The notes under the pieces are model-generated. The model was not told where the DNA came from and searched no databases. It was given only the letters and a program-made list of their open reading frames with translations. A DNA stretch of 64,000 bases, taken from NCBI RefSeq assembly GCF_013140855.1, contig NZ_JABBPG010000014.1, positions 1-64,000 on the forward strand, read 5' to 3'. Position 1 is the stretch's first letter. Each line of letters opens with the position of its first letter. The DNA comes from Pseudoalteromonas caenipelagi. Lineage in GTDB: Bacteria; Pseudomonadota; Gammaproteobacteria; Enterobacterales; Alteromonadaceae. Shown here in pieces: positions 1 to 9,158 of the stretch. The position numbers and the translations under genes are program-made.

Positions 1-76
1 GTTGTTGCTTTGCTTATTCAGCGTAGCGCTCCGTGTCAGTGGGGTCGCATTATAGGGCGGCGAATTAAAAGCGCAA
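1..76 (-). promoter_or_regulatory. rRNA operon P1-type promoter facing out of the window
   Basis: Read on the minus strand, TTGCGC (76-71) and TATAAT (54-49) are separated by 16 bp. They are followed by a GC-rich discriminator and CACTGACACGG, which closely matches the start region of enterobacterial rrn P1 promoters. A-rich tracts upstream (about 85-150) could act as an UP element. Transcription would start near 40 and run left, so an rRNA operon, or possibly a tRNA operon, probably begins just outside the window. The match to rrn P1 is from memory; the RNA genes themselves are not visible. Confidence 0.75.
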
Positions 77-162
77 GCGGTTTTTGCAGAATTTTTGAAG
101 AAAAGTGATGAAAATAGGTTGTTCGCGTAATTTTCGAGCGAAAAGGCTTGTTTTAGTAGTTA

Positions 163-204
163 AATATACAAATAAAGCGCTTAATCGCGCTTTATTTGTA
201 TATT
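163..204 (-). terminator. 18-bp perfect inverted repeat over the gppA stop codon
   Basis: Arms 163-180 and 187-204 are perfect reverse complements around a 6-nt loop. The right arm encodes the last residues of the GppA/Ppx protein, and its stop codon (183-181) lies in the loop. It probably ends the leftward gppA transcript before the rrn-type promoter. No strong U-tract follows on the minus strand, so it could also act as an mRNA-stabilising hairpin. Confidence 0.55.
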
Positions 205-1683
205 CCAGCCAACTCTAGACTGGTATTGAGCCTCTTGTTCTAACTCACTTTGCATAAGCGGGTGCTTCATAAGCCAATCAGATTCGAAACTCAGTGTTAG
301 TACATCATCTTTATCTACCCAGATTAATACAGGAGGCACAACATCATCTTGTCGACGCATTGATAAAATAACAGCTAGCCGCATAATCCGAGTTAAGCGT
401 TGTGCATACAATTCTTCAGCACATAAGGATTTAAACAACTTAATTTCAAGGTCTGCTCTATGAGACGCTGTTAATGCCACAATTATCTGCTTTTCGGCTT
501 TTGAATATCCCGGCATCCCCGTATGAGTTAGAATGTAGGCACTGTGTTTATGATACAGTTTATAGTCAACAATTAGACCAATTTCATGTACACAGGCTAC
601 AGCCTCTAAAATTTTTTGTGCCTGACTAATATCAAGTTGCCAACTTTGAGATAGTTGTTTAACCAACGATAAACTCAATTCCGCCACATAACTGGCTTGC
701 TGTTTATCTACATGATATCTATCCATAAAACTATTCAAAGTACGCTTGCAAATATCAGAATTATGTAACTCAGGGATCATGCTATAAAGCACCCCTTCTC
801 GCAGCGCTCCACCGGCTAGCCCCATTTGCTGTATCTGTAAAGATTTGAATAGCGCAACCAAGATAGCAAGCCCAGATACAAATACCAATCGACGTTCTTC
901 ACTTAATCCTGGCAAATTAAGCTGCTTGATCGTTTTACAAGCAATTGCCTGTATTTGTATTTCATTGAGCTTATCTAAAGTAAGCATATCACTTTGGCCG
1001 TTTGCGCTAAGAATTTCTTGAATCGCTTGTACAGTGCCTGATGCACCTATCGCGAGCTCCCATCCCATGGTGATGAAATCTTTTTGAATCGGTTTAATAA
1101 CTGACTCAGCAGCTTGGATAGCATTCGCAAAGTTTTCCTTACTTAAATTACCATCACTAAAAAACTGTTCCAGATAAGTAACACACCCCATATTAAGGCT
1201 GTTATACAGTAACGCATCAAACCCTTTGCCGATCACGACCTCAGTACTAGCACCACCGATATCAATAACCAACTGGCGTCCTTGACACGCTGACGTATGA
1301 GCAACCCCTTTGTAAATTGTCTTCGCTTCGAGTTCGCCGCTAATTACATTGATTTTATTTTGCAAAATCAACTCGGCTCGAGTTTTAAACTCATCGGCAT
1401 TTTTAGCCAAACGAAGTGTTGCAGTGGCAACGATACTAATATTTTGTTTAGGAATGTCTTGTAGCCGTTCGGCAAATAGCGCCAAGCATTCCCAACCTCT
1501 TTGCATCGCTTCTATAGACAATATGCTGTGCTTGTCCAAACCTGCAGCCAAACGGACTTTTCGCTTAACCCTTCCTATGGTATGAACACCACCTGCGACA
1601 TGACGTGCAATAAGCATATGGAAGCTATTGGAACCTAAATCAATAACCGCAAATACATCACTTTGAGGAGTTTTTTGCACCAC
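181..1683 (-). CDS. gppA: Ppx/GppA family exopolyphosphatase / pppGpp phosphohydrolase
   Basis: This 500-residue protein belongs to the Ppx/GppA family, which hydrolyses pppGpp to ppGpp and/or inorganic polyphosphate in the cytoplasm. The N-terminal ASKHA ATPase-like fold is evident from DLGSNSFHM near residue 15 and DIGGASTEV near 140. A C-terminal HD-like region carries CVHEIG and further His residues. About 500 aa is the normal length. The position beside rhlB and the trxA-rho pair matches the enterobacterial gppA locus, which favours GppA over Ppx. The start is GTG (two in tandem), with AGAGG upstream. The gene ends inside a perfect hairpin. Substrate preference cannot be settled from sequence alone. 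Confidence 0.85.
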   Translation of the reverse strand: MVQKTPQSDVFAVIDLGSNSFHMLIARHVAGGVHTIGRVKRKVRLAAGLDKHSILSIEAMQRGWECLALFAERLQDIPKQNISIVATATLRLAKNADEFKTRAELILQNKINVISGELEAKTIYKGVAHTSACQGRQLVIDIGGASTEVVIGKGFDALLYNSLNMGCVTYLEQFFSDGNLSKENFANAIQAAESVIKPIQKDFITMGWELAIGASGTVQAIQEILSANGQSDMLTLDKLNEIQIQAIACKTIKQLNLPGLSEERRLVFVSGLAILVALFKSLQIQQMGLAGGALREGVLYSMIPELHNSDICKRTLNSFMDRYHVDKQQASYVAELSLSLVKQLSQSWQLDISQAQKILEAVACVHEIGLIVDYKLYHKHSAYILTHTGMPGYSKAEKQIIVALTASHRADLEIKLFKSLCAEELYAQRLTRIMRLAVILSMRRQDDVVPPVLIWVDKDDVLTLSFESDWLMKHPLMQSELEQEAQYQSRVGWNIQIKRD

Positions 1684-1728
1684 TATTTATAAACCTCTAG
1701 AAACATCTACCAATGTGATCGCCCTAAA

Positions 1729-3000
1729 TCAATTAGAGCGTTGCTTTTGGTAACTACCTTGGCGACGTCCGTTGTTACGGTTTCGTGGTCCAGATGAGTA
1801 GTTCCTTTTTCTTTGTATATTAGGCTTGGTCAAATCATCAAGCAATGCAGATTTGTCATAATGTGATAATGGAATTGCATGCTCTATATAAGATTCAATT
1901 TCATGCAAGTTGTAAGCATACTGCTCACAAGCAAAACTAATTGCGTGACCTGATGCACCGGCTCGAGCCGTTCGTCCAATTCTGTGCACATAATCTTCAC
2001 AGTCATCAGGCAAATCAAAGTTAAATACATGACTTACTTCAGGGATGTGTAATCCCCGAGCAGCAACGTCTGTAGCCACCAAAAAGTCAACCTCACCTTT
2101 AGTGAACTGAGCTAATATACTCTGCCTCTTTTTCTGATTTACATCACCAGTGAGCAACCCCACTCGATGGCCATCAGCTTTTAGCCACGCATAGACGTTT
2201 TCACAACTTTGCTTCGTGTTCGCAAAAATAATTGCTTTATCAGGCCATTCTTCTTCTATTAGTGTTAATAATAACGGAATTTTGTCATCGTGAGACGGAT
2301 GAAATAATTCTTCTTGAATTCTTTTGCCCGTTTTTACATCTGGCTCTATCTGAACATGCTCAGGGTTAGTCATATGTTCAAATGCTAATTCCTGTACGCG
2401 ATAAGATAATGTCGCAGAAAAGAGTAAATTCAAACGCTCCGATGTATCAGGCATACGATTAAACAAATAACGTATATCTTTTATAAAGCCAAGATCGAAC
2501 ATACGATCAGCTTCGTCTAACACAACAACTTCGATTTCATTTAGGCTGTACGCCCCTTGTTTATAGAAATCGATCAAACGCCCGGTAGTACCAATTAAAA
2601 TATCTACGCCATTTTCCAATTGCGTGCGTTGTTTTTCGTAATCTTCGCCACCATATACTAAACCTAGTTTTAAATTACACTGTGGCGCAAGAACTTTTGC
2701 ATCTTTATGTATCTGAATCGCTAACTCCCTCGTGGGAGCCATGATCAGTGCCCTTGGGTGCTTTCTGGTAACACCTTCTGTTTGCAATAAACGGTGGCAA
2801 GTGGCTGTTAAAAAAGCCAATGTTTTACCCGTACCCGTTTGAGCTTGGCCCGCAATGTCGCGGCCTTCAACAACAAAAGGTAAACACTTTGCTTGAATTG
2901 GCGTACAATATTCGAAGCCATTCTCAGTTAATCCGGCGACCACTTCCGGTGCTAAAGCAAAGTCAGAAAATTTTTTATTGGTCAAATGTGTCTTAGTCAT
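1729..3000 (-). CDS. rhlB: ATP-dependent RNA helicase RhlB
   Basis: This is a 423-residue DEAD-box helicase. In enterobacteria RhlB unwinds structured RNA for the RNase E/PNPase degradosome. The Q motif (FEYCTPIQ), Walker A (AQTGTGKT), DEAD box (DEADRMFDLG), SAT motif (FSATLS) and the HRIGRTARAG motif VI are all present in order. The C-terminus is a short basic Arg/Asn/Gly-rich tail. It lies 45 bp upstream, in coordinates, of gppA on the same strand, and diverges from trxA. This gppA-rhlB / trxA-rho arrangement is the same as in Escherichia coli. Whether it joins a degradosome here depends on an RNase E that is not in the window. Confidence 0.95.
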   Translation of the reverse strand: MTKTHLTNKKFSDFALAPEVVAGLTENGFEYCTPIQAKCLPFVVEGRDIAGQAQTGTGKTLAFLTATCHRLLQTEGVTRKHPRALIMAPTRELAIQIHKDAKVLAPQCNLKLGLVYGGEDYEKQRTQLENGVDILIGTTGRLIDFYKQGAYSLNEIEVVVLDEADRMFDLGFIKDIRYLFNRMPDTSERLNLLFSATLSYRVQELAFEHMTNPEHVQIEPDVKTGKRIQEELFHPSHDDKIPLLLTLIEEEWPDKAIIFANTKQSCENVYAWLKADGHRVGLLTGDVNQKKRQSILAQFTKGEVDFLVATDVAARGLHIPEVSHVFNFDLPDDCEDYVHRIGRTARAGASGHAISFACEQYAYNLHEIESYIEHAIPLSHYDKSALLDDLTKPNIQRKRNYSSGPRNRNNGRRQGSYQKQRSN

Positions 3001-3091
3001 AGCAATAAAGCATAACGTTTAAACTTGCAATAAGAAACAAGAGTGTTTAAATACGCATTAAATAATTCGCCAAATTCTAATGGAGAGCGCA

Positions 3092-3418
3092 ATGAGCGAC
3101 AAAATAATTCAACTTACCGATGATAGCTTTGAAGCAGATGTACTTAAATCAGATAAACCAGTACTAGTAGATTTCTGGGCTGAGTGGTGCGGTCCTTGTA
3201 AAATGATTGCCCCTATTCTGAACGAAGTAGCTGAAGAGTTTGCTGATAAAGTAACTATCGGTAAATTAAACATTGATCAAAACGCTGGCACACCACCTAA
3301 ATTTGGTATTCGTGGTATTCCAACGCTTTTACTATTTAAAGATGGTGCTGTTGTTGCAACTAAAGTGGGCGCACTATCTAAAACTCAATTAGTTGAGTTT
3401 TTAGAGAGCAACGCTTAA
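3092..3418 (+). CDS. trxA: Thioredoxin 1
   Basis: This is a 108-residue cytosolic thioredoxin, a general disulfide reductase recharged by thioredoxin reductase. The active site WCGPCK, the following FWAEWCG context, the cis-proline loop (GIRGIPT) and the GxLSK C-terminal segment are all present, and the length is typical. I chose the ATG at 3092 because GGAGAG precedes it by a normal distance and the protein then begins MSDKII, as in enterobacterial TrxA. An in-frame ATG at 3080 would add four residues. It diverges from rhlB and precedes rho; a long hairpin closes the gene. Confidence 0.96.
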   Translation: MSDKIIQLTDDSFEADVLKSDKPVLVDFWAEWCGPCKMIAPILNEVAEEFADKVTIGKLNIDQNAGTPPKFGIRGIPTLLLFKDGAVVATKVGALSKTQLVEFLESNA

Positions 3419-3430
3419 TTTACGTGCTCT

Positions 3431-3467
3431 GGAAGCACCTGCTTTTAGCTCAAAAGCAGGTGCTTCC
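3431..3467 (+). terminator. Strong 16-bp hairpin after trxA
   Basis: Arms 3431-3446 and 3452-3467 are perfect complements with loop AGCTC. No clear U-run follows, so termination may be partial, allowing some trxA readthrough into rho. It could otherwise serve as a 3' stabiliser. Confidence 0.6.
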
Positions 3468-3487
3468 TAGCAAGATTTCCAGCTTAA

Positions 3488-3632
3488 TTAAGATTTTTCA
3501 CACAAAATTTGTATAAAGACTGGACGCCCATCGGCCTAGCTGCTAATTTATATCACCACAAACCTATAGCTTTACCAAATCAACCTCTCTCGTATTAACG
3601 AGAATGACAAGTGAAATAAAGAACCCACCAAT
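3488..3632 (+). promoter_or_regulatory. Candidate rho promoter and untranslated leader
   Basis: A weak promoter is visible: TTAAGA (3488-3493), 18 bp, then TATAAA (3512-3517). That would give a leader of roughly 110 nt before the rho ATG. Rho is known to autoregulate by terminating in its own leader in E. coli, so a C-rich leader is expected, and the stretch 3540-3590 is relatively C-rich and G-poor. This is inference; no defined rut site can be shown. Confidence 0.35.
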
Positions 3633-4892
3633 ATGCATTTACGCGAACTTAAAGACAAGTCAATCAATGAACTTGTAAAACTAGCCGAGTCAATGGGACT
3701 CGAAAACGTGGCCCGTCTAAGAAAACAAGACATTATTTTTGCCATTTTAAAAGCCCACGCCAAAAGTGGCGAAAACATTTATGGCGGCGGTGTTTTAGAG
3801 ATTTTACAAGATGGCTTTGGCTTTTTACGCTCTTCAGAAGCATCTTACTTAGCAGGCCCTGATGATATTTACGTATCACCAAGCCAAATTCGACGCTTTA
3901 GTATGCGCACAGGTGATACCATCAGCGGCCTTATCCGTCCGCCAAAAGATGGTGAGCGTTATTTTGCCTTACTAAAAGTCAACGAGGTAAATTACGACAA
4001 GCCTGAAAACTCTCGTACCAAGATATTGTTTGAAAACCTCACACCTATCCATGCAAATGAACGTTTTGTAATGGAAAGAGGTAACGGCAGTACAGAAGAT
4101 ATCACGGCTCGAGTATTAGATTTAGCCTCACCAATCGGTAAAGGACAACGTGCTCTTATCGTTGCGCCGCCTAAAGCTGGTAAAACGATGCTTTTGCAAA
4201 ACATTGCACAGTCAATTACCTATAACAACCCAGATGCCACACTGATGGTGCTGTTAATTGACGAGCGCCCAGAAGAGGTTACTGAAATGCAACGCCTTGT
4301 AAAAGGCGAAGTAATCGCATCAACGTTCGATGAGCCAGCTAACCGCCATGTGCAAGTTGCAGAAATGGTAATCGAAAAAGCGAAACGTTTAGTTGAGCAC
4401 AAAAAAGATGTTGTCATACTACTTGACTCTATTACACGTTTAGCACGAGCTTACAACACGGTGATCCCTTCATCGGGTAAAGTATTAACCGGTGGTGTTG
4501 ACGCTAACGCTCTACACAAACCAAAACGTTTCTTTGGAGCAGCACGTAATGTCGAAGAAGGCGGAAGCCTGACAATTATCGCCACTGCACTTATCGATAC
4601 AGGCTCTAAGATGGATGAGGTCATCTATGAAGAGTTTAAAGGTACCGGTAATATGGAGCTGCACCTTAACCGTAAGATCGCAGAAAAGCGCGTCTTCCCT
4701 GCAATTGACTTCAATCGCTCAGGTACACGTCGCGAAGAGCTACTGACTAAAGCCGATGAGCTACAAAAAATGTGGATCTTGCGAAAAATAGTCCATGACA
4801 TGTCTGAAATCGATGCGATGGAATTCTTAATCGACAAGTTATCAATGAGTAAAACTAACGACGAATTCTTTGATTTAATGCGTCGTAAGTAA
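3633..4892 (+). CDS. rho: Transcription termination factor Rho
   Basis: This is a full-length 419-residue Rho. The N-terminal helix bundle and cold-shock-like RNA-binding domain include GFGFLRS and the YVSPSQIRRF segment. The ATPase core has Walker A PPKAGKT, Walker B VILLDSITR, the Q-loop/R-loop region GALTGG-like VLTGGVD, and FFGAARNVEEGG. It works as a hexameric RNA translocase that ends transcription at rut-dependent sites. It is nearly collinear with E. coli Rho throughout. It follows trxA and ends at a strong intrinsic terminator. Confidence 0.98.
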   Translation: MHLRELKDKSINELVKLAESMGLENVARLRKQDIIFAILKAHAKSGENIYGGGVLEILQDGFGFLRSSEASYLAGPDDIYVSPSQIRRFSMRTGDTISGLIRPPKDGERYFALLKVNEVNYDKPENSRTKILFENLTPIHANERFVMERGNGSTEDITARVLDLASPIGKGQRALIVAPPKAGKTMLLQNIAQSITYNNPDATLMVLLIDERPEEVTEMQRLVKGEVIASTFDEPANRHVQVAEMVIEKAKRLVEHKKDVVILLDSITRLARAYNTVIPSSGKVLTGGVDANALHKPKRFFGAARNVEEGGSLTIIATALIDTGSKMDEVIYEEFKGTGNMELHLNRKIAEKRVFPAIDFNRSGTRREELLTKADELQKMWILRKIVHDMSEIDAMEFLIDKLSMSKTNDEFFDLMRRK

Positions 4893-4909
4893 CCTCCTAT
4901 GTCATAATT

Positions 4910-4937
4910 AAAAAAGCCTGTTTTTACAGGCTTTTTT
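4910..4937 (+). terminator. Intrinsic terminator of rho
   Basis: The stem AAAAAAGCCTGT (4910-4921) pairs with 4926-4937 around TTTT, and the descending arm is a U6 run. It sits immediately before an in-frame ATG at 4939, which argues against that ATG as the start of the next gene. Confidence 0.9.
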
Positions 4938-5019
4938 AATGCCAATATTTGACCATTTCCAACTTTATCGACTATATCTTAATAGGTCTTTTACCCACCT
5001 AAAAAGGACCTATCAAAGA

Positions 5020-6282
5020 ATGAATGATACTCCTGCTAACGTGCTGTTCGTAACAGGCAATGCTCTTTTGATTTTAGGGGTAAGCTTATTATTCTCATTG
5101 CATTTAACGACCATTTTGGCACTCGTCGCGGTTTCATCAATATCAGCGCTTTGCTTTATTTACTACCAAAGCCGAAAAGCCAATGATAAAAAGTATTTAG
5201 AGAAACTCGTACTTGCACTCGTAAAAGAAAATAATGTTGATTTAACATTTAGGTTTGATGAAAGCGATAACAGCTTACCGAGAGAATGCTTTGCAGTTAA
5301 TGCCAGTCTAACAACGATCGAACATATGATAGGTGAAATACTTGCCTCTTCAGCAAGGCTTTACCCAATGGCCGATAATTTAAGAGATACCTATGCATCT
5401 ATGACGCAAAAAGCCTCGATTCAACACTCTCATGGACAAGATCTTGCCGCTTCAATTAATCGGATATTAGAAGTCTCGAGAGAATTAGATGAAAACTTAG
5501 ATAAAATTTATCACTCTGTCGACGAAGCCACACATGCAGTAAAGAAAACGCGTAAGGATACGGATAAAAGTCAGCAAAGTCTTTTAGGTTTAGTTGATAA
5601 TATAGAACAGACCAGCAAGCAAATAGGTACGCTTAAAGCCGACAGTGATGCAATAAGCTCAGTAATAGATGTCATTAACTCTATTGCAGAGCAAACCAAC
5701 CTTCTCGCCCTGAATGCGGCTATTGAAGCAGCTAGAGCCGGAGAGCAAGGGAGAGGCTTTGCTGTGGTTGCAGATGAAGTACGCAGTCTTGCAGCTAGAA
5801 CAAGTCAGTCAACACAGCAAGTCCGAGATATGGTTGCAAAAATACAACTCGGTACAGACAGTGCCCATAACTTAATGCAAGAGGCACTAACACAAACAGA
5901 ACAGACGGTATCTCTCTCTGAAGCGTCGACCAAAGAGGTAGACCAGATTGAGCAGGCTATGATCAACGTCAATAGCATGTCACAGAACATTCATGCTCAG
6001 GTAACACAACAAAAAGCAGTCTACGATGAAGCGCAGTCAAGTATAGAGTCAATGGTAGAACTAAACTCAGACGCATTATCTAACTCAAAAATTCAAGCGG
6101 TTTCGAGTAGTGACTTACTCAACCTTGCTGGCACGATTCATGAAAAGTTGTCTTTATTCACTGTTGATTGCCCACCTATTGACATCTCACAACGCGATAT
6201 GCCAAAGGAGGAATCAGCGAAAACGAGTAGCAACAATATGAATAACTCTGGGACAGATTCATCCGACGTCGAGCTGTTCTGA
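5020..6282 (+). CDS. Methyl-accepting chemotaxis-type transducer without a periplasmic sensor
   Basis: This chemoreceptor-like protein (420 aa) signals to CheA/CheW. Two membrane segments (about residues 7-45) follow each other almost directly, so there is no periplasmic ligand domain. A cytoplasmic linker leads to the conserved hairpin tip, with EQTNLLALNAAIEAARAGE and GRGFAVVADEVR. The ATG at 5020 is preferred because AAAGGACC lies upstream; an ATG at 4939 would sit on the rho terminator. The 3' end overlaps the convergent kinase gene by 24 bp. The input could be an intracellular or membrane state; the ligand is unknown. Confidence 0.85.
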   Translation: MNDTPANVLFVTGNALLILGVSLLFSLHLTTILALVAVSSISALCFIYYQSRKANDKKYLEKLVLALVKENNVDLTFRFDESDNSLPRECFAVNASLTTIEHMIGEILASSARLYPMADNLRDTYASMTQKASIQHSHGQDLAASINRILEVSRELDENLDKIYHSVDEATHAVKKTRKDTDKSQQSLLGLVDNIEQTSKQIGTLKADSDAISSVIDVINSIAEQTNLLALNAAIEAARAGEQGRGFAVVADEVRSLAARTSQSTQQVRDMVAKIQLGTDSAHNLMQEALTQTEQTVSLSEASTKEVDQIEQAMINVNSMSQNIHAQVTQQKAVYDEAQSSIESMVELNSDALSNSKIQAVSSSDLLNLAGTIHEKLSLFTVDCPPIDISQRDMPKEESAKTSSNNMNNSGTDSSDVELF

Positions 6283-9105
6283 TAAACAGGTATATTGCAA
6301 CTCATCGCAAAGTATTAAATACAAATTTTCAGCTTGCTTGTATTCTTGGGTTTTTAACATATTTTCTAGCTGACGTGCCGTATTTGCCAAAGAAACAAAA
6401 TTGAAAGTACTGGCCGCACCTGATAGGCGATGACAAGCCCGTTGTAAATAGCACCACTCTTGTGCTTGCCAAAACTCTATAATCGACGCACGTTCACTCG
6501 CAAGCGTCGCCACAAAGCTCAATGCAAGATCACTCATATCCAATTGCATAACCGGCGCCTCAGAGACTTTAGATAGATGTCGCTGAAGTACCTTTATCAG
6601 CATTTTCCTATCCAGAGGCTTACCCAAATGTCCCGTAAAACCAGATTTTAAATACGCCTTTATTTCATGTTCCATCACATTTGCTGTTAGTGCATACACA
6701 GGCTGATCAAACCCAGACAAATGCAGCAAATTCAAAGCCTCCACACCATCCATTTTTGGCATCTGAATATCCATAAGCACAATATCAGGGTACTCTCTCA
6801 AGCACATTTCCACAGCTTCTTCACCATTTTTTGCCGCCAGAACTTGCAACCCCAATTGCTCTAAGACTCGTTGAAATAGTGCTCGGTTATCATCATGATC
6901 TTCAGCGACTAACACTTTACCATATTCCCAATGGACAGCTTGTGGTTGCTCTTCGCTGCTGGGAAGCTCGCTATGCTCTGGTGAACAAGGGATAAACACG
7001 ATGAATTCACTCCCTTTATGCAGTTGGCTGTTTACACTAATACTGCCATCCATCATTTCTGTAAGCTGTTGAGACAAGCACAACCCCAAGCCCGACCCAC
7101 CAAATCGACGAGTAATGCTATTATCTCCCTGTTGAAAGCTTTCAAATACCCGTCCCAGCTGCTCTTGACTCATGCCAATACCTGTGTCGAATACTTTAAA
7201 CACAAGACCAGAGCTGTGGCAGCTAACATGTAACCCCACTTTGCCCTGCTCAGTAAATTTAACGGCATTTCCAAGCAGGTTAATCAGTACTTGCTTCAAA
7301 CGCATGTAATCAAGCCTGACCATAATGGAATCATCAAAGTCGCCTTTGACACTGAAATCAAGGCCTTTGACCTTACACGCGTTGTAAAACATGTCGCTAA
7401 TATCATCAAGCAGACTCTTGGCGGAAAACTCCGTGTACTCAAGCTCAAGGCGCTGTGCTTCTATGCGGCTAAGATCTAAAACATCACTTACCAACGCTTT
7501 TAGATGCTCTCCTTGACGCTGGATAACGCCTAATGAAACCTTCAATTCAGGATTACTGGCATGATCATTAAGCATGGCTTCTGCTTGACCTATGATAGAA
7601 GTTAAAGGCGTACGGATCTCATGACTAATATTGGCTAAAAACTGGTTTTTTACCTGATTGGCTTTACGTAACTCATCAGCAACCCGCTGTAATTCTATAG
7701 TTCGTTCCGCAACCTTTTCGCGTAATTCTACCTTCGCATTCTTCTCAGCTTGTTTGTAGTAAAGGCTAACCACGGCAATAAGCAACGATAAAACAACCAT
7801 GGCACTTAACCAAATAACTTGCTCTCGTTTATCTATCTGCAGCGCCTGCAAAGCTTGGTTTTGTTTTAGTTCAGTGATTTCCCGATTGAGTTCTACAGCT
7901 TCTATACGATTTTGATATTCGACCATTTTGGTCAGTACATTTTCGTTCAAATACTCTGACTGCTTATTTTTATAACGAGTAAAATTAATGAGCGCATCTT
8001 CATGCTTACCGGCACTGGCTTGGATCAGAGCCAATGTTGCCAACTCTTCTCGTTCTAAATATCGACTACCAAATTGCGTAGACAACTGCAACGACTCTTC
8101 GATCATGTTTAATGCTGTCTCAATGTCACCTTTAGCAAATAATGTTTTTGCCAGTGGAAATAGCCCGAGCATTCGACCTGATTTACTGTTTATTTTTTCT
8201 GCATAATAAAGGGAAAAGTTAGCTTCTCTTTGCGCCTGCTCAAAGTTTCCTTGTGCAATACTTACATTGGCAAGGTAAGCATATTGGGCTATCAATTGAT
8301 CGGTATTATTTTCAGCTTCATAATACTCAATAGCAGCTTGATAATAATGTCGAGCGGAGAGGTTTAAACCTTTTTTGCTGTACAATTCACCTAAGTATGT
8401 ATTGGCCAATGCAATGCCATAGTCATCATTCAGCTGCTTAAAGTAATTGATCGCGATATCGAGCATTTCTTGTGCAGTGTCAAATTGATACTGACGAATG
8501 TAAAGCGCTGATAAATTGAGCATTATATCAGCTTCATCCTGTAAATTACCGTGCTTTTGATAAATCTTTTGCGCTTCACCATAATGCGAAGTGGCCCTGC
8601 TCAGTTCATTCGTTTCAACATAAGCAAGGCCTAGATTATTATGCATATGCGCTTGTTCTAATGGCTGCTTACGCTTAATCGCGATATTGAGCGCCTTGAG
8701 ATAAAGCTCTATCGCAACGGTATAGCGACTCTGATGAAATGCGTTAATTGCCAAAAGCTTGGTTGCAAAATAATAGCTTTCACTGAAAGGCTCCGCTTCA
8801 TGTTCGGCTTCAATTTCCTTTAAGTAACGCTCTGTCGCAGCAAAATTATCACGCTTAAATGCCTCTCTCGCTAATGACTTTAACAGTTCAAAACGCAACT
8901 CAGGACTAATATCGGGGTGAGAGAGTAATTGATGTCCTCTAACTGAGATATTATGCCAATCGTCTAATTCGGCTAATTGTGAGATCTGAGAGGCTAATGT
9001 AGGAGGTGAAGAAGGTTGTGAACACACTATTCCAATATTGAATATCAATATTGCGTATATCACGATGCGATAAAACACTCCTTGTAACATCCTTGTAATC
9101 ACCAT
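6259..9105 (-). CDS. TPR-containing hybrid sensor histidine kinase (HisKA-HATPase-REC-Hpt)
   Basis: This 948-residue hybrid kinase has an N-terminal signal or anchor, then a run of tetratricopeptide repeats (about residues 55-400) that probably lies in the periplasm. A membrane helix (about 434-455) and coiled coil follow. The kinase H box has the phospho-acceptor at about His495 (SHEIRTPL). The ATPase domain carries DTGIGM and GGSGLGL. The receiver domain has Asp779 in VLMDIQMPKMDG, and a C-terminal Hpt domain carries about His892 (HRLSGA). A complete phosphorelay in one chain needs only an external response regulator, and none is adjacent. The TPR input suggests sensing through protein or peptide contacts. 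Confidence 0.88.
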   Translation of the reverse strand: MVITRMLQGVFYRIVIYAILIFNIGIVCSQPSSPPTLASQISQLAELDDWHNISVRGHQLLSHPDISPELRFELLKSLAREAFKRDNFAATERYLKEIEAEHEAEPFSESYYFATKLLAINAFHQSRYTVAIELYLKALNIAIKRKQPLEQAHMHNNLGLAYVETNELSRATSHYGEAQKIYQKHGNLQDEADIMLNLSALYIRQYQFDTAQEMLDIAINYFKQLNDDYGIALANTYLGELYSKKGLNLSARHYYQAAIEYYEAENNTDQLIAQYAYLANVSIAQGNFEQAQREANFSLYYAEKINSKSGRMLGLFPLAKTLFAKGDIETALNMIEESLQLSTQFGSRYLEREELATLALIQASAGKHEDALINFTRYKNKQSEYLNENVLTKMVEYQNRIEAVELNREITELKQNQALQALQIDKREQVIWLSAMVVLSLLIAVVSLYYKQAEKNAKVELREKVAERTIELQRVADELRKANQVKNQFLANISHEIRTPLTSIIGQAEAMLNDHASNPELKVSLGVIQRQGEHLKALVSDVLDLSRIEAQRLELEYTEFSAKSLLDDISDMFYNACKVKGLDFSVKGDFDDSIMVRLDYMRLKQVLINLLGNAVKFTEQGKVGLHVSCHSSGLVFKVFDTGIGMSQEQLGRVFESFQQGDNSITRRFGGSGLGLCLSQQLTEMMDGSISVNSQLHKGSEFIVFIPCSPEHSELPSSEEQPQAVHWEYGKVLVAEDHDDNRALFQRVLEQLGLQVLAAKNGEEAVEMCLREYPDIVLMDIQMPKMDGVEALNLLHLSGFDQPVYALTANVMEHEIKAYLKSGFTGHLGKPLDRKMLIKVLQRHLSKVSEAPVMQLDMSDLALSFVATLASERASIIEFWQAQEWCYLQRACHRLSGAASTFNFVSLANTARQLENMLKTQEYKQAENLYLILCDELQYTCLSEQLDVG

Positions 9106-9158
9106 ATTAAATAAAAATAATGCTATGCTGAAGATACACTAACTAACATGGTCGAACA

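Noticed and set aside
4939..5019. N-terminal extension of the chemoreceptor gene
   Set aside because: The ATG directly follows the U-run of the rho terminator and has no RBS; the ATG at 5020 has a good one.
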